From the NCBI GenBank assembly GCA_016213405.1, contig JACRAM010000016.1, positions 33,078 to 97,077 of the forward strand: a stretch of DNA of 64,000 nt, in the 5' to 3' direction. A program made the translations under genes and the position numbers. This document shows positions 27,001 through 32,757 of the stretch, piece after piece. Origin of the DNA: Bacteroidota bacterium. GTDB taxonomy: Bacteria > Bacteroidota > Bacteroidia > Palsa-948. The notes below the pieces were generated by a model, which was not told the origin of the DNA, searched no databases, and worked only from the letters and a program-made list of their open reading frames with translations. Within the stretch, counting starts at the first letter, position 1. Every line of letters begins with the position of its first letter.

Positions 27001-27320
27001 ATCTTGAATTTTTTTGTAACGTATCCGGGCTTGGTAACTGAAATAAGATATTCAGCATTCGGTGCAAGTTCAAAACTGAATTTTCCGTTAGAGGTGGTAA
27101 CCACCTGCTGCTGCTGCTTTCCGTTTTTAAAAAGAGTGATAACAGACCCCAGCGCCCTTTGCGAGCCAACCATTACTTTTCCGTCAACAGGCATTACCCA
27201 AGTTTGGGAATAAACAGCCGTAGGCAGTAAACAGTAGGCAGTAGGCAATAAAAAAAGAAATGCCAAACGCACGCTAAAAACAGTTAGCAAGTAGAAAAAA
27301 CTATTCGTAATTCGTCTCAT
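24027..27320 (-). CDS. Thirteen-repeat TPR-like secreted protein with carboxypeptidase-regulatory-like N-terminus
   Basis: A 1097-residue exported protein; the start is taken at the ATG at 27320 (MRRITNSFFYLLTVF). After the signal peptide comes a carboxypeptidase-regulatory-like domain (VDGKVMVGSQRALGSVITLF ... KFSFELAPNAEYLISVTKPG). From about residue 200 to 980 there are about 13 tandem units of 59-65 residues with the core KYKAAIAKGDxAFxxKDY, AKAGYTEASGIKPSEQYPKT and KLAEIDKLLADA. These are paired helices of the TPR type separated by coiled-coil linkers. A unique 80-residue tail follows (ISEEEKKKVYQSELRAKYPN ... HNWGGIYCFKDNTPITEITF). It is probably a periplasmic or outer-membrane scaffold; there is no T9SS tail. 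The repeats are very similar to each other, which points to recent expansion. Confidence 0.85.
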   Translation of the reverse strand: MRRITNSFFYLLTVFSVRLAFLFLLPTAYCLLPTAVYSQTWVMPVDGKVMVGSQRALGSVITLFKNGKQQQQVVTTSNGKFSFELAPNAEYLISVTKPGYVTKKFKIVTANVPADRAEGGNFNPFEPDVTLFEMPTAPEIAKRVEAILSQPIAIYQYIPSENNFNYDEKYTQAIQSKLSELADLQKQVEKEMADKAKNAAVEAQKQLELDNKYKAAIAKADKAFGSADYSTAKMGYNEALGVKPAEAYPKQKLAEIDKLLANANAQKEIDAKYKAAITKGDGAFTSKDYASAKTSYTEASGIKPSEQYPKTKLAEIEKLLADADKQKEVDEKYKAAIAKGDNAFGTKDYTTAKAGFTEASYIKPAEQYPKTKIAEIDKLLADASKQKEIDEKYKAAIAKGDAAFGTKDYASSKTAFTEATGIKPAEQYPKTKLAELDKLLGDAAKQKEIDTKYQAAITKGDNAFKAKDYVTSKAGFNEAIGVKPNEPYPKQMLGEIDKLLADAANAAKQIELDEKYKAAIAKGDGAFTSKDYTTARAGYTEATGIKPSEPYPKTKLAEIDKLLGDAAKQKEIESKYQAAITKGDNAFNAKDYSAAKAGYTEASGIKPSEQYPKTKLAEIEKLIADAASAAKQKEIDDKYKAAIAKGDGAFTSKDYSTARAGYTEASGIKPSEQYPKTKLAEIDKLLGAAEAEKQKEQQYKDAIAKADAAFETKNYAGAKNSYTQASTIKPSEQYPKTKIAEIDKLLADLAAQKSAAEKDKLYSDAIAKADKLFNAKDYSNSKSAYNEALGVKPAEQYPKQRIAEIDKILADLDAQKSNAAKQKEIDDKYKAAIATGDNGFNSKDYTAAKAGYTEASGIKPLEQYPKNKLAEIDKILKDLASKNAADKTLNDNYLSAVMRGDFAFKEQTFANAKASYNEALTYKPDEQYPKDKLAEIEKIEKARGEAQASNNVLIKYNQCIDRGDKAFGVKDYLRAKPAYEEALTYKPNEKYPKQRLTQIESLLKAALLAQNTKPKDKTPVISEEEKKKVYQSELRAKYPNGVTEEEFSDNGKVVLRRVVIKDDFAGVYTKVTHNWGGIYCFKDNTPITEITFENETK
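27215..27255. repeat. GTAGGCAGTAAACAGTAGG repeat forming a signal peptide
   Basis: Reads as CCTACTGCCTACTGTTTAC on the coding strand and encodes LLPTAYCLLPTAVYSQ. It is in the same family as 16000-16035 and 53704-53742. Confidence 0.75.
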
Positions 27321-27424
27321 TCGTAATTCGTAAAACTGCAAATGTCGTTATTTTTATTGAATTTGATTGCTTTAATGATTCCCAATTACTATGCCATTCA
27401 GAACGGATTTTCATAGAGAATGTT

Positions 27425-28132
27425 TCATGAATTTTTCAACAAATCGCAGTACCAAAAGCCCTGTGTTTTTGAAGAAGGGTGTTGGTCGTCTCTTTTGATT
27501 TCTAATGGCTTGTAGATTTTATCCACCTGTTTTATTGTAATCGGTTTTTTAAAAATTGGTCCGTCAAAACAAAAGGTGTGATACTCGCCATTCTCTCCGC
27601 AGGCATCCACATTTAAAGGAAGTTCGGAAAGAAATTTCTCATCGATGGTTCTTCCCGCCCACTCTTCTCCCAAATATGCATCATTCGTGCAGCAGACAGT
27701 TGTTTTGAATTTGAGCGCAAGAAATTCTTCCAGCAGTTTTAGGGTATCTTGTTTCCATAAAGGAAAAACGCCTGTCATTCTGACTTTTGCGAGATTATCT
27801 TCGCGGTACTTTCTTAAATCTTCAAGAAAAATATCTCCGAAGATGACATGGTTGATTCCTTGCAACCTGAATTTCAAAAGAGTTTCTTCCATCTTTCTTT
27901 CGTATTCAGAATTCGTTCCTTCGCTCACATAAATTTTTACAAGAGGAATTCCAATTTGTTTTGCTTGTTCATCCAGCAATTCTTCTCTCACTCCGTGCAT
28001 GGAAATCCTTTTGAACTGTTCATTCACAGTTGTGAGAAGATATTTCACTTCATATTCTTTTTCCTGAAGAATTCTATACAAACACAGCGCGGAGTCCTTT
28101 CCTCCACTCCAGCACATGACAGATTTTTCCAT
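27425..28132 (-). CDS. Dph6-related ATP pyrophosphatase (diphthine--ammonia ligase family, DUF71)
   Basis: A 235-residue cytosolic enzyme of the adenine-nucleotide alpha-hydrolase-like superfamily. The PP-loop is intact (CWSGGKDSALCLYR, residues 7-20), and the family signature CGENGEYHTFCFDGPIF is near residue 185. The family uses ATP to activate a carboxylate for amidation; in archaea and eukaryotes it amidates diphthine on EF2, which bacteria lack, so the bacterial substrate is unknown. Length is normal for the short bacterial form. It is divergent from the metallopeptidase gene with a short gap. Confidence 0.88.
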   Translation of the reverse strand: MEKSVMCWSGGKDSALCLYRILQEKEYEVKYLLTTVNEQFKRISMHGVREELLDEQAKQIGIPLVKIYVSEGTNSEYERKMEETLLKFRLQGINHVIFGDIFLEDLRKYREDNLAKVRMTGVFPLWKQDTLKLLEEFLALKFKTTVCCTNDAYLGEEWAGRTIDEKFLSELPLNVDACGENGEYHTFCFDGPIFKKPITIKQVDKIYKPLEIKRDDQHPSSKTQGFWYCDLLKNS

Positions 28133-28266
28133 ATTTCAAAAATAAAAGAATGTACAATACGTCATATATCTATAGAGATAAGTACAAACTGTCCGTTAAA
28201 TTATGTTAAAGAAGAACAGGAGTGACTTTTGTTATCTACATTTACAAACAATAAACCTACTTAACT

Positions 28267-28968
28267 ATGATGATGTTCGACCCGATATTAATGGTAATCA
28301 CGCTGGTGTTCATGGGCATTGGAATGTTTGTGAGCGCGCGTTTGAAATCTAAATTTGCTGAATACTCTAAAACTCCTCTTCAAAATGGAATGAGCGGAAA
28401 AGAGGTTGCCGAAAAAATGCTCCGCGATAACGGAATAACAGATGTAAAAATAATTTCGGTGGACGGACAACTTAGCGACCATTACAATCCGCTGACAAAA
28501 ACCGTGAACCTCAGCCGCGAAGTTTTTGAAGGAAGAAATATTGCTTCTGCCGCAGTTGCTTCTCACGAATGCGGACACGCAGTTCAGCATGCTCATGCCT
28601 ATTCATGGCTCACGCTTCGCTCTGCCATTGTTCCGGTGGTGAACATCAGTTCAAAAGCAATGAATATAATTATTCTTGCCGGATTTTTCTTAGGATTCAT
28701 GTATCATTGGTACAACCAAATGCTTTTGGCAATTATTCTTTGTCAGGGAGTGATCACCGTTTTCTCCATGATAACTCTTCCTGTGGAACTTGACGCCAGC
28801 AAACGCGCGCTGGTGTGGCTGAACTCTGCCAACATTGCGCGTGGCGATGAACACGCAAAAGCCGAAGACGCTCTCAACTGGGCAGCACGCACTTATTTTG
28901 TTGCCGCACTGGCTTCGCTCGCGCAGCTGATGTATTTTATTATGCTGTTGTTGGGAAGAAGGAAATAA
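28267..28968 (+). CDS. YugP-like neutral zinc metallopeptidase
   Basis: A 233-residue membrane-bound metallopeptidase. It has an N-terminal helix (ILMVITLVFMGIGMFVSARL), then the zinc motif HECGH (SHECGHAVQHAHAY, about residue 100), two or three more membrane helices (IIILAGFFLGFMYHW, LLAIILCQGVITVFSMI) and the family signature LPVELDASKRALVWL. All features of the YugP family are present. Substrate proteins are unknown. Three ATGs in a row make the exact start uncertain by two codons. Confidence 0.9.
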   Translation: MMMFDPILMVITLVFMGIGMFVSARLKSKFAEYSKTPLQNGMSGKEVAEKMLRDNGITDVKIISVDGQLSDHYNPLTKTVNLSREVFEGRNIASAAVASHECGHAVQHAHAYSWLTLRSAIVPVVNISSKAMNIIILAGFFLGFMYHWYNQMLLAIILCQGVITVFSMITLPVELDASKRALVWLNSANIARGDEHAKAEDALNWAARTYFVAALASLAQLMYFIMLLLGRRK

Positions 28969-28971
28969 AAA

Positions 28972-29003
28972 GCCCACCCCTAACCCCTCCCATTAGGAGG
29001 GGA
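28972..29003. terminator. CCCCTCCCATTAGGAGGGG hairpin after the metallopeptidase gene
   Basis: GCCCACCCCTAACCCCTCCC then GGAGGGG AAAAG. It is a copy of the G-rich repeat in the TonB receptor gene, here placed directly after the stop codon where it may act as terminator. Confidence 0.55.
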
Positions 29004-29051
29004 AAAGAAAAATACATTATACATTAGTTGAAAGTCCTCCCGTTAACATAA

Positions 29052-29290
29052 GAAAACGTTCATACAAAAGAATATATCGTTAACACAAATAAAGAAAACG
29101 TTCATACAAAAGAATATATCGTTAACACAAATAAAGAAAACGCTCATACAAAAGAAGAAATCGTTAACACAGATAAAGAAAACGCTCATGCAAAAAAAGA
29201 TATCGTTAATGCAAATAAAGAAAGCGCACATGCGTTAATTGAAATCATTAACTCAAATAAAGAAAACACTCACGCAAAAGAAGAAAACAT
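29052..29290. repeat. 42-bp tandem repeat array, possible relic gene
   Basis: About 5.5 copies of a 42-bp unit (GAAAACGTTCATACAAAAGA, ATATATCGTTAACACAAATA) fill most of the 362-base gap before the XRE gene. In one plus frame every copy is open (KENVHTKEYIVNTN repeats, ending MAGILSIV), but TAA stands directly before the first copy and no start codon is present. Each unit looks like two diverged 21-bp halves (KENVHTK and EYIVNTN), the same basic period as the Lys-rich array at 12728-12906. Confidence 0.75.
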
Positions 29291-29330
29291 GGCAGGGATT
29301 TTGAGCATTGTATAGATAAAAACAAGAAAA

Positions 29331-29681
29331 ATGAAAACGCATATAGGAAATAAGATAAAAGAACTATTGGACGAAAAGAAAATGAGCGTAAGAGAGTTTG
29401 CAAAACTAATTGACGTTACGCCCAATTCTGTTTATGTGATGCTGAAAAAAGATTTGCTGAACCCGAAATGGATTGAAATCATCTCAGAAGCGCTCGGCTA
29501 TGACCTGTATCAGCATGCGTATGCGCCTTCAGCGGGCTCATCTGCCGCAAACACACAAACCACCCTGAACACGCTCCGCGAAGAAAATGAATCGCTTAAG
29601 AAACAGAACGAAGACATGAAAAAAGAAATTGCCTACCTCAAAGAGATAAATGAACTGCTGAAAAAAGGGAAAACAAAGTAA
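29331..29681 (+). CDS. XRE-family HTH protein with C-terminal coiled coil
   Basis: A 116-residue DNA-binding protein. Residues about 5-60 form a Cro/C1-type HTH (KIKELLDEKKMSVREFAKLI, then DVTPNSVYVMLKKDLLNPKW). A short linker follows (SAGSSAANTQTT), then a coiled coil (TLREENESLKKQNEDMKKEI and AYLKEINELLKKG) that probably drives dimerisation. No known target. It lies after the 42-bp array and 53 bp ahead of a T9SS protein gene that has its own promoter. Confidence 0.87.
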   Translation: MKTHIGNKIKELLDEKKMSVREFAKLIDVTPNSVYVMLKKDLLNPKWIEIISEALGYDLYQHAYAPSAGSSAANTQTTLNTLREENESLKKQNEDMKKEIAYLKEINELLKKGKTK

Positions 29682-29685
29682 TTAT

Positions 29686-29716
29686 TTTGCGAAGTGGAAA
29701 AGAATAAGTAAGTTTG
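29686..29716 (+). promoter_or_regulatory. Canonical Bacteroidota promoter (TTTG-N19-TAAGTTTG)
   Basis: The -33 TTTG (29686-29689) and -7 TAAGTTTG (29709-29716) are at the ideal 19-base spacing, 18 bases before the ATG at 29735. Confidence 0.7.
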
Positions 29717-29734
29717 CAGAGTAATTATCCGGCA

Positions 29735-30973
29735 ATGAAAAAAGTTTTTACTCTCATCGCATTATTTTTATTCATCGATTCCTTTGCACAGGGAGAATAT
29801 ATAGTTGAGATTAATAGAACAAATGGAAATTTTAATAAAATTACTTCTGCTATACCGGGTATTACGTATGTTTATGCAAATGTACGTGCATATAATGAAA
29901 CAAATGGAACATTCATTTTTCAGGGAGGGATGATAAGTCCGGATTATTTATATTCCATCGATGTTACTAATGGTTCAGTCATTTCTAATCCCCCATTTAC
30001 ATTTGTTGATGGCAAAGAGTTCGAATTTGATAATTCAACAGGAACTTTATATGGATTATTTTTTGACACTGGACTGTCTCAATACTTCTTAGAAACTATT
30101 ACCCCCACAACAGGGGTGCATGTTAATGTATCCACAAGCCCTATTCCCAATATGGGTATTTGCCAGGGTTGTTCTACGTTTGATGAAATCAATAATAAAT
30201 ATCTACTAAAAGGGAATAATAATATTTTATCAATTGATGCAACTACCGGAATTATAAGTTCAAATACAGCACTTGGTTTATTATCAGGAGAAGTTTTAGT
30301 AGGTGCTTCTCTCTCTTATGACAATTCGACTGGTATATTATATGGACTACTATGGGATTCTAATATCACAAATAAGTATTTTTTAGTCTCAATTAACCCA
30401 TCAACTGGAACAGTTACAAAAATTGGCTCGGGAACTACACTTCTGGAGCAAGGTGGTAGTGCTATAATAGACAAAGTCAATCAACAATATATTTACCTGT
30501 ATAGTAGTGTGTCTGCAGGAGGATGGGAAATTGCGACAATAGACATTGCGACAGGAAATGTTATATACAATGCTCTCATAGCACCTTTTAATGCTAACGA
30601 TAATTTCTATAGTTTGGAATATGACAACATTCAAGGAAAGTTATATGCTATTCACTGGGAGACAAACAGTACAGGAATTTCAGAACAAAATCATTTAAAC
30701 AATTTCATAAACATTTATCCAAATCCCTTTTCTACACAGACAACTTTGCAGATTGACCCCGTAGGAAATCTTTCCAACGGGGCAGGCAATCCTTTACACA
30801 ACGCAACCCTCACAGTTTATAATTGTTTCGGGCAGGCAGTAAAGTCATTAGTCATTAGCCATTCGCCATTCGTCATTGAGCGAGGCAATTTACCAAGCGG
30901 GTTGTATTTCATTCGGCTCATGCAAGACAACAAAACTATTGCAACTGAGAAACTTGTAATTACGGATAAATGA
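29735..30973 (+). CDS. Secreted propeller-like protein with T9SS type A sorting domain
   Basis: A 412-residue exported protein; the start is at the ATG at 29735 (MKKVFTLIALFLFIDSFAQ). The body has repeated units with the pattern FDNSTGTLYGLFFDTG / YDNSTGILYGLLWDS / YDNIQGKLYAIHWE, alternating with ITPTTG / INPSTGTVTKIG, probably a beta-propeller. The T9SS tail (IYPNPFSTQTTLQIDP ... TVYNCFGQAVKSLVIS ... SGLYFIRLMQDNKTIATEKL) is nearly identical at DNA level to that of the next gene. A palindromic repeat (30757-30782) and an ATTAGTCATTAGCCATTCG-type repeat (about 30846-30878) are read in frame inside the tail. Its TGA overlaps the next ATG (ATGA). Confidence 0.85.
   Translation: MKKVFTLIALFLFIDSFAQGEYIVEINRTNGNFNKITSAIPGITYVYANVRAYNETNGTFIFQGGMISPDYLYSIDVTNGSVISNPPFTFVDGKEFEFDNSTGTLYGLFFDTGLSQYFLETITPTTGVHVNVSTSPIPNMGICQGCSTFDEINNKYLLKGNNNILSIDATTGIISSNTALGLLSGEVLVGASLSYDNSTGILYGLLWDSNITNKYFLVSINPSTGTVTKIGSGTTLLEQGGSAIIDKVNQQYIYLYSSVSAGGWEIATIDIATGNVIYNALIAPFNANDNFYSLEYDNIQGKLYAIHWETNSTGISEQNHLNNFINIYPNPFSTQTTLQIDPVGNLSNGAGNPLHNATLTVYNCFGQAVKSLVISHSPFVIERGNLPSGLYFIRLMQDNKTIATEKLVITDK
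30757..30782. repeat. CCCCGTAGGAAA/TTTCCAACGGGG palindrome read in frame
   Basis: CCCCGTAGGAAA-tc-TTTCCAACGGGG encodes DPVGNLSNGA in the T9SS tail. It is the same family as intergenic copies at 9240-9298, 11730-11800 and 49680-49750, and is absent from the sister tail at 31690-31730. Confidence 0.8.
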
Positions 30974-31902
30974 AAAAACCTTTTCTCATCTTTTTTCTTT
31001 TCGTCATTGCGAGCGCAGCGAAACAATCTCAGGCGCAGACAAATGTGTATCATCCAATTCCTGACACAAATGCAATTTGGAATGAAGAGACATGGTGGAT
31101 CGTTTGGAGTACTCCACCCTGCGTAGTTCACGACAACTATACTTTGTTTTTCAATGGAGACACAATTGTTGGAACTTACACATACAAAAAAATTTATGCA
31201 TCAGGTTTTATCGGTGCGCCTCCTTGTCAACCTCCTGGTTACAATTACTACAATCAATACAAAGGTGCACTTCGACAAGACAGTACGCTGAAGCAAGTAT
31301 TTTTTCTCGGTAACCCAAGCGAATATCTTATTTATGATTTTAATATGAATATTGGCGATACAATCTCCTATAATGGAATCCAGAATGAAGTTATCGGAAT
31401 TGATTCGACTATGGTTGGAAACAACTATCATAAAAGATTTTTATTAAAATCTATCACTTCACCACCATCGCCTCAAGACAGCACATATGCAATTATTGAA
31501 GGTGTAGGAAGTACTTTCGGTTTATATAATCCTATTATTCCTCCATTTGAATCTGGTTCGCAATTATATTTCTTCTGTCACAATGGTTTTGAAGCGTATC
31601 CTTCGACTAATACTGTTTGTTCATTTAATGTTGGAATCAGCGAGACAAACAAACAAGAAAATAAAATTTCCATTCTTCCCAACCCCTTTTCCACCTCCAC
31701 AACTTTACACTCAGATAATTATTTAACAAACGCAACCCTCACAGTTTATAATTGTTTCGGGCAGGCAGTAAAGTCATTAGTCATTAGCCATTCGCCATTC
31801 GTCATTGAGCGAGGCAATCTCGCAAGCGGGTTGTATTTTATTCGGCTCATGCAAGACAACAAAACTATTGCAACTGAGAAACTGATAATCACGGATAACT
31901 GA
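30970..31902 (+). CDS. Secreted protein with T9SS type A sorting domain
   Basis: A 310-residue exported protein whose ATG overlaps the stop of the previous gene by four bases (ATGA), so the two are cotranslated. The signal peptide MKKPFLIFFLFVIASAAKQS ends in SQAQ; its second half is the TCATTGCGAGCGCAGCGAAA interspersed repeat. The body (YHPIPDTNAIWNEETWWIVW ... GDTIVGTYTYKKIYASGF ... LRQDSTLKQVFFLGNPSEYL) follows a pattern common in Bacteroidota exoproteins of unknown role. The T9SS tail repeats that of the upstream gene almost base for base (31729-31902 versus 30800-30973). Confidence 0.83.
   Translation: MKKPFLIFFLFVIASAAKQSQAQTNVYHPIPDTNAIWNEETWWIVWSTPPCVVHDNYTLFFNGDTIVGTYTYKKIYASGFIGAPPCQPPGYNYYNQYKGALRQDSTLKQVFFLGNPSEYLIYDFNMNIGDTISYNGIQNEVIGIDSTMVGNNYHKRFLLKSITSPPSPQDSTYAIIEGVGSTFGLYNPIIPPFESGSQLYFFCHNGFEAYPSTNTVCSFNVGISETNKQENKISILPNPFSTSTTLHSDNYLTNATLTVYNCFGQAVKSLVISHSPFVIERGNLASGLYFIRLMQDNKTIATEKLIITDN
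31729..31902. repeat. 174-bp duplicate of the T9SS tail
   Basis: Aligns without gaps to 30800-30973 with about eight differences by eye, including the stop region. Upstream of this block the two genes are unrelated at DNA level. Confidence 0.88.
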
Positions 31903-31943
31903 TATAGCTATCGGTAATCGGTTAGCATTAGTGTTATAATTTG

Positions 31944-31951
31944 TATATTTG
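31944..31951 (+). promoter_or_regulatory. Putative -7 box (TATATTTG)
   Basis: TAnnTTTG ends four bases before the ATG at 31956; the mRNA would be nearly leaderless. An alternative TATAATTTG overlaps at 31935-31943. Confidence 0.4.
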
Positions 31952-31955
31952 TCCT

Positions 31956-32189
31956 ATGGAAAAAACATCAATCTTGAACCGTATTACAGTAAATTCCAAT
32001 CAATGTGGTGGCAAGCCCTGTGTGCGTGGAATGAGAATTCGTGTTACGGATGTGCTTGAACTAATTGCAAACGGACTGACATATGAACAGGTTCTTTCTG
32101 AATTACCTGACCTTGAAAAAGAAGATATTACTGCCTGTCTCAAATATGCTGCTGCAAAAATAAATCATCCTGTATTACATGCCGCCTGA
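31956..32189 (+). CDS. DUF433 antitoxin-like protein
   Basis: A 77-residue protein of the DUF433 family. The signature is complete: INRITVNSNQCGGKPCVRGM type sequence (here NRITVNSNQCGGKPCVRGMR) followed by an HTH (IRVTDVLELIANGLTYEQVL, then SELPDLEKEDITACLKYAA). I use the ATG at 31956; an earlier in-frame codon is unlikely. The family is regularly found as first gene of a pair with a DUF5615 PIN-like protein, as here, and is considered the antitoxin and probable autorepressor. The downstream gene starts within its last codons. Confidence 0.87.
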   Translation: MEKTSILNRITVNSNQCGGKPCVRGMRIRVTDVLELIANGLTYEQVLSELPDLEKEDITACLKYAAAKINHPVLHAA

Positions 32190-32535
32190 AACTGAGATTT
32201 GGCTGGATGCTCAATTATCTCCTGCACTTTGCTCTTTCATTTCTAAACAATCCGGCAATCACTGCTTCGCAGTCCGCGAATTAGGTTTACTTAATGAGGA
32301 TGACGTAGTAATTTTTAATAAAGCAAAGAAACATTCTTCTTCTATCATTATCATTACAAAAGATTCTGATTTTGTTGACTTGTTAATTCGATTTGGTTCA
32401 CCTCCCAAAATTATTTTTCTTACTTGCGGCAACACTTCCAATGCAATGATGAAAGAAATTTTATCTTTTCGTCTGAAAGAAGCATTGAACTTACTAAGCA
32501 GTGCAGAAAACGAAATTGTTGAAATTGCCGATTAA
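32179..32535 (+). CDS. DUF5615 PIN-like toxin
   Basis: A 118-residue protein of the DUF5615 (Mut7-C/PIN-like) family. It has WLDAQLSPALCSFISKQSG near the N-terminus, with the first acidic residue in the WLDAQLSP motif, GLLNEDDVVIFNKAKKHSS in the middle, and the acidic IITKDSDFVDLL motif at about residue 60, all as in the family. It is probably a PIN-fold ribonuclease. The start overlaps the DUF433 gene by 11 bases. The pair looks intact and lies just before rpsA. Confidence 0.87.
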   Translation: MPPETEIWLDAQLSPALCSFISKQSGNHCFAVRELGLLNEDDVVIFNKAKKHSSSIIIITKDSDFVDLLIRFGSPPKIIFLTCGNTSNAMMKEILSFRLKEALNLLSSAENEIVEIAD

Positions 32536-32607
32536 TTGTTTTTAAAGTGGCATCAGTCACCGACTGACACCGCTGAAAACACCTATTCCGCATTTCATTT
32601 ATTTACC

Positions 32608-32615
32608 TATCTTCG
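32608..32615 (+). promoter_or_regulatory. Putative -7 box (TATCTTCG) upstream of rpsA
   Basis: A variant of TAnnTTTG, 142 bases before the start. The long leader could allow control of S1 translation, as S1 autoregulates in other bacteria. No clear structure is seen. Confidence 0.3.
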
Positions 32616-32757
32616 CTCCCCATTAAAAACGGTATACAGGCATACCGAAACACAAACCAGTTCCCGATGCCTGAAAAGGAACAAAGTTTCGCCAAACTGT
32701 CAAAGACGATAAATGTCTTGATGGTGACCAAGGCGTCACCAAAAATGGCAAAACCAA

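Noticed and set aside
29043..29231. Hydrophobic minus-strand reading frame across the 42-bp array
   Set aside because: It is the complement of the repeat, rich in Phe/Cys with no plausible family or start context.
29052..29290. Possible CRISPR array
   Set aside because: 42-bp head-to-tail units with no unique spacers between them.
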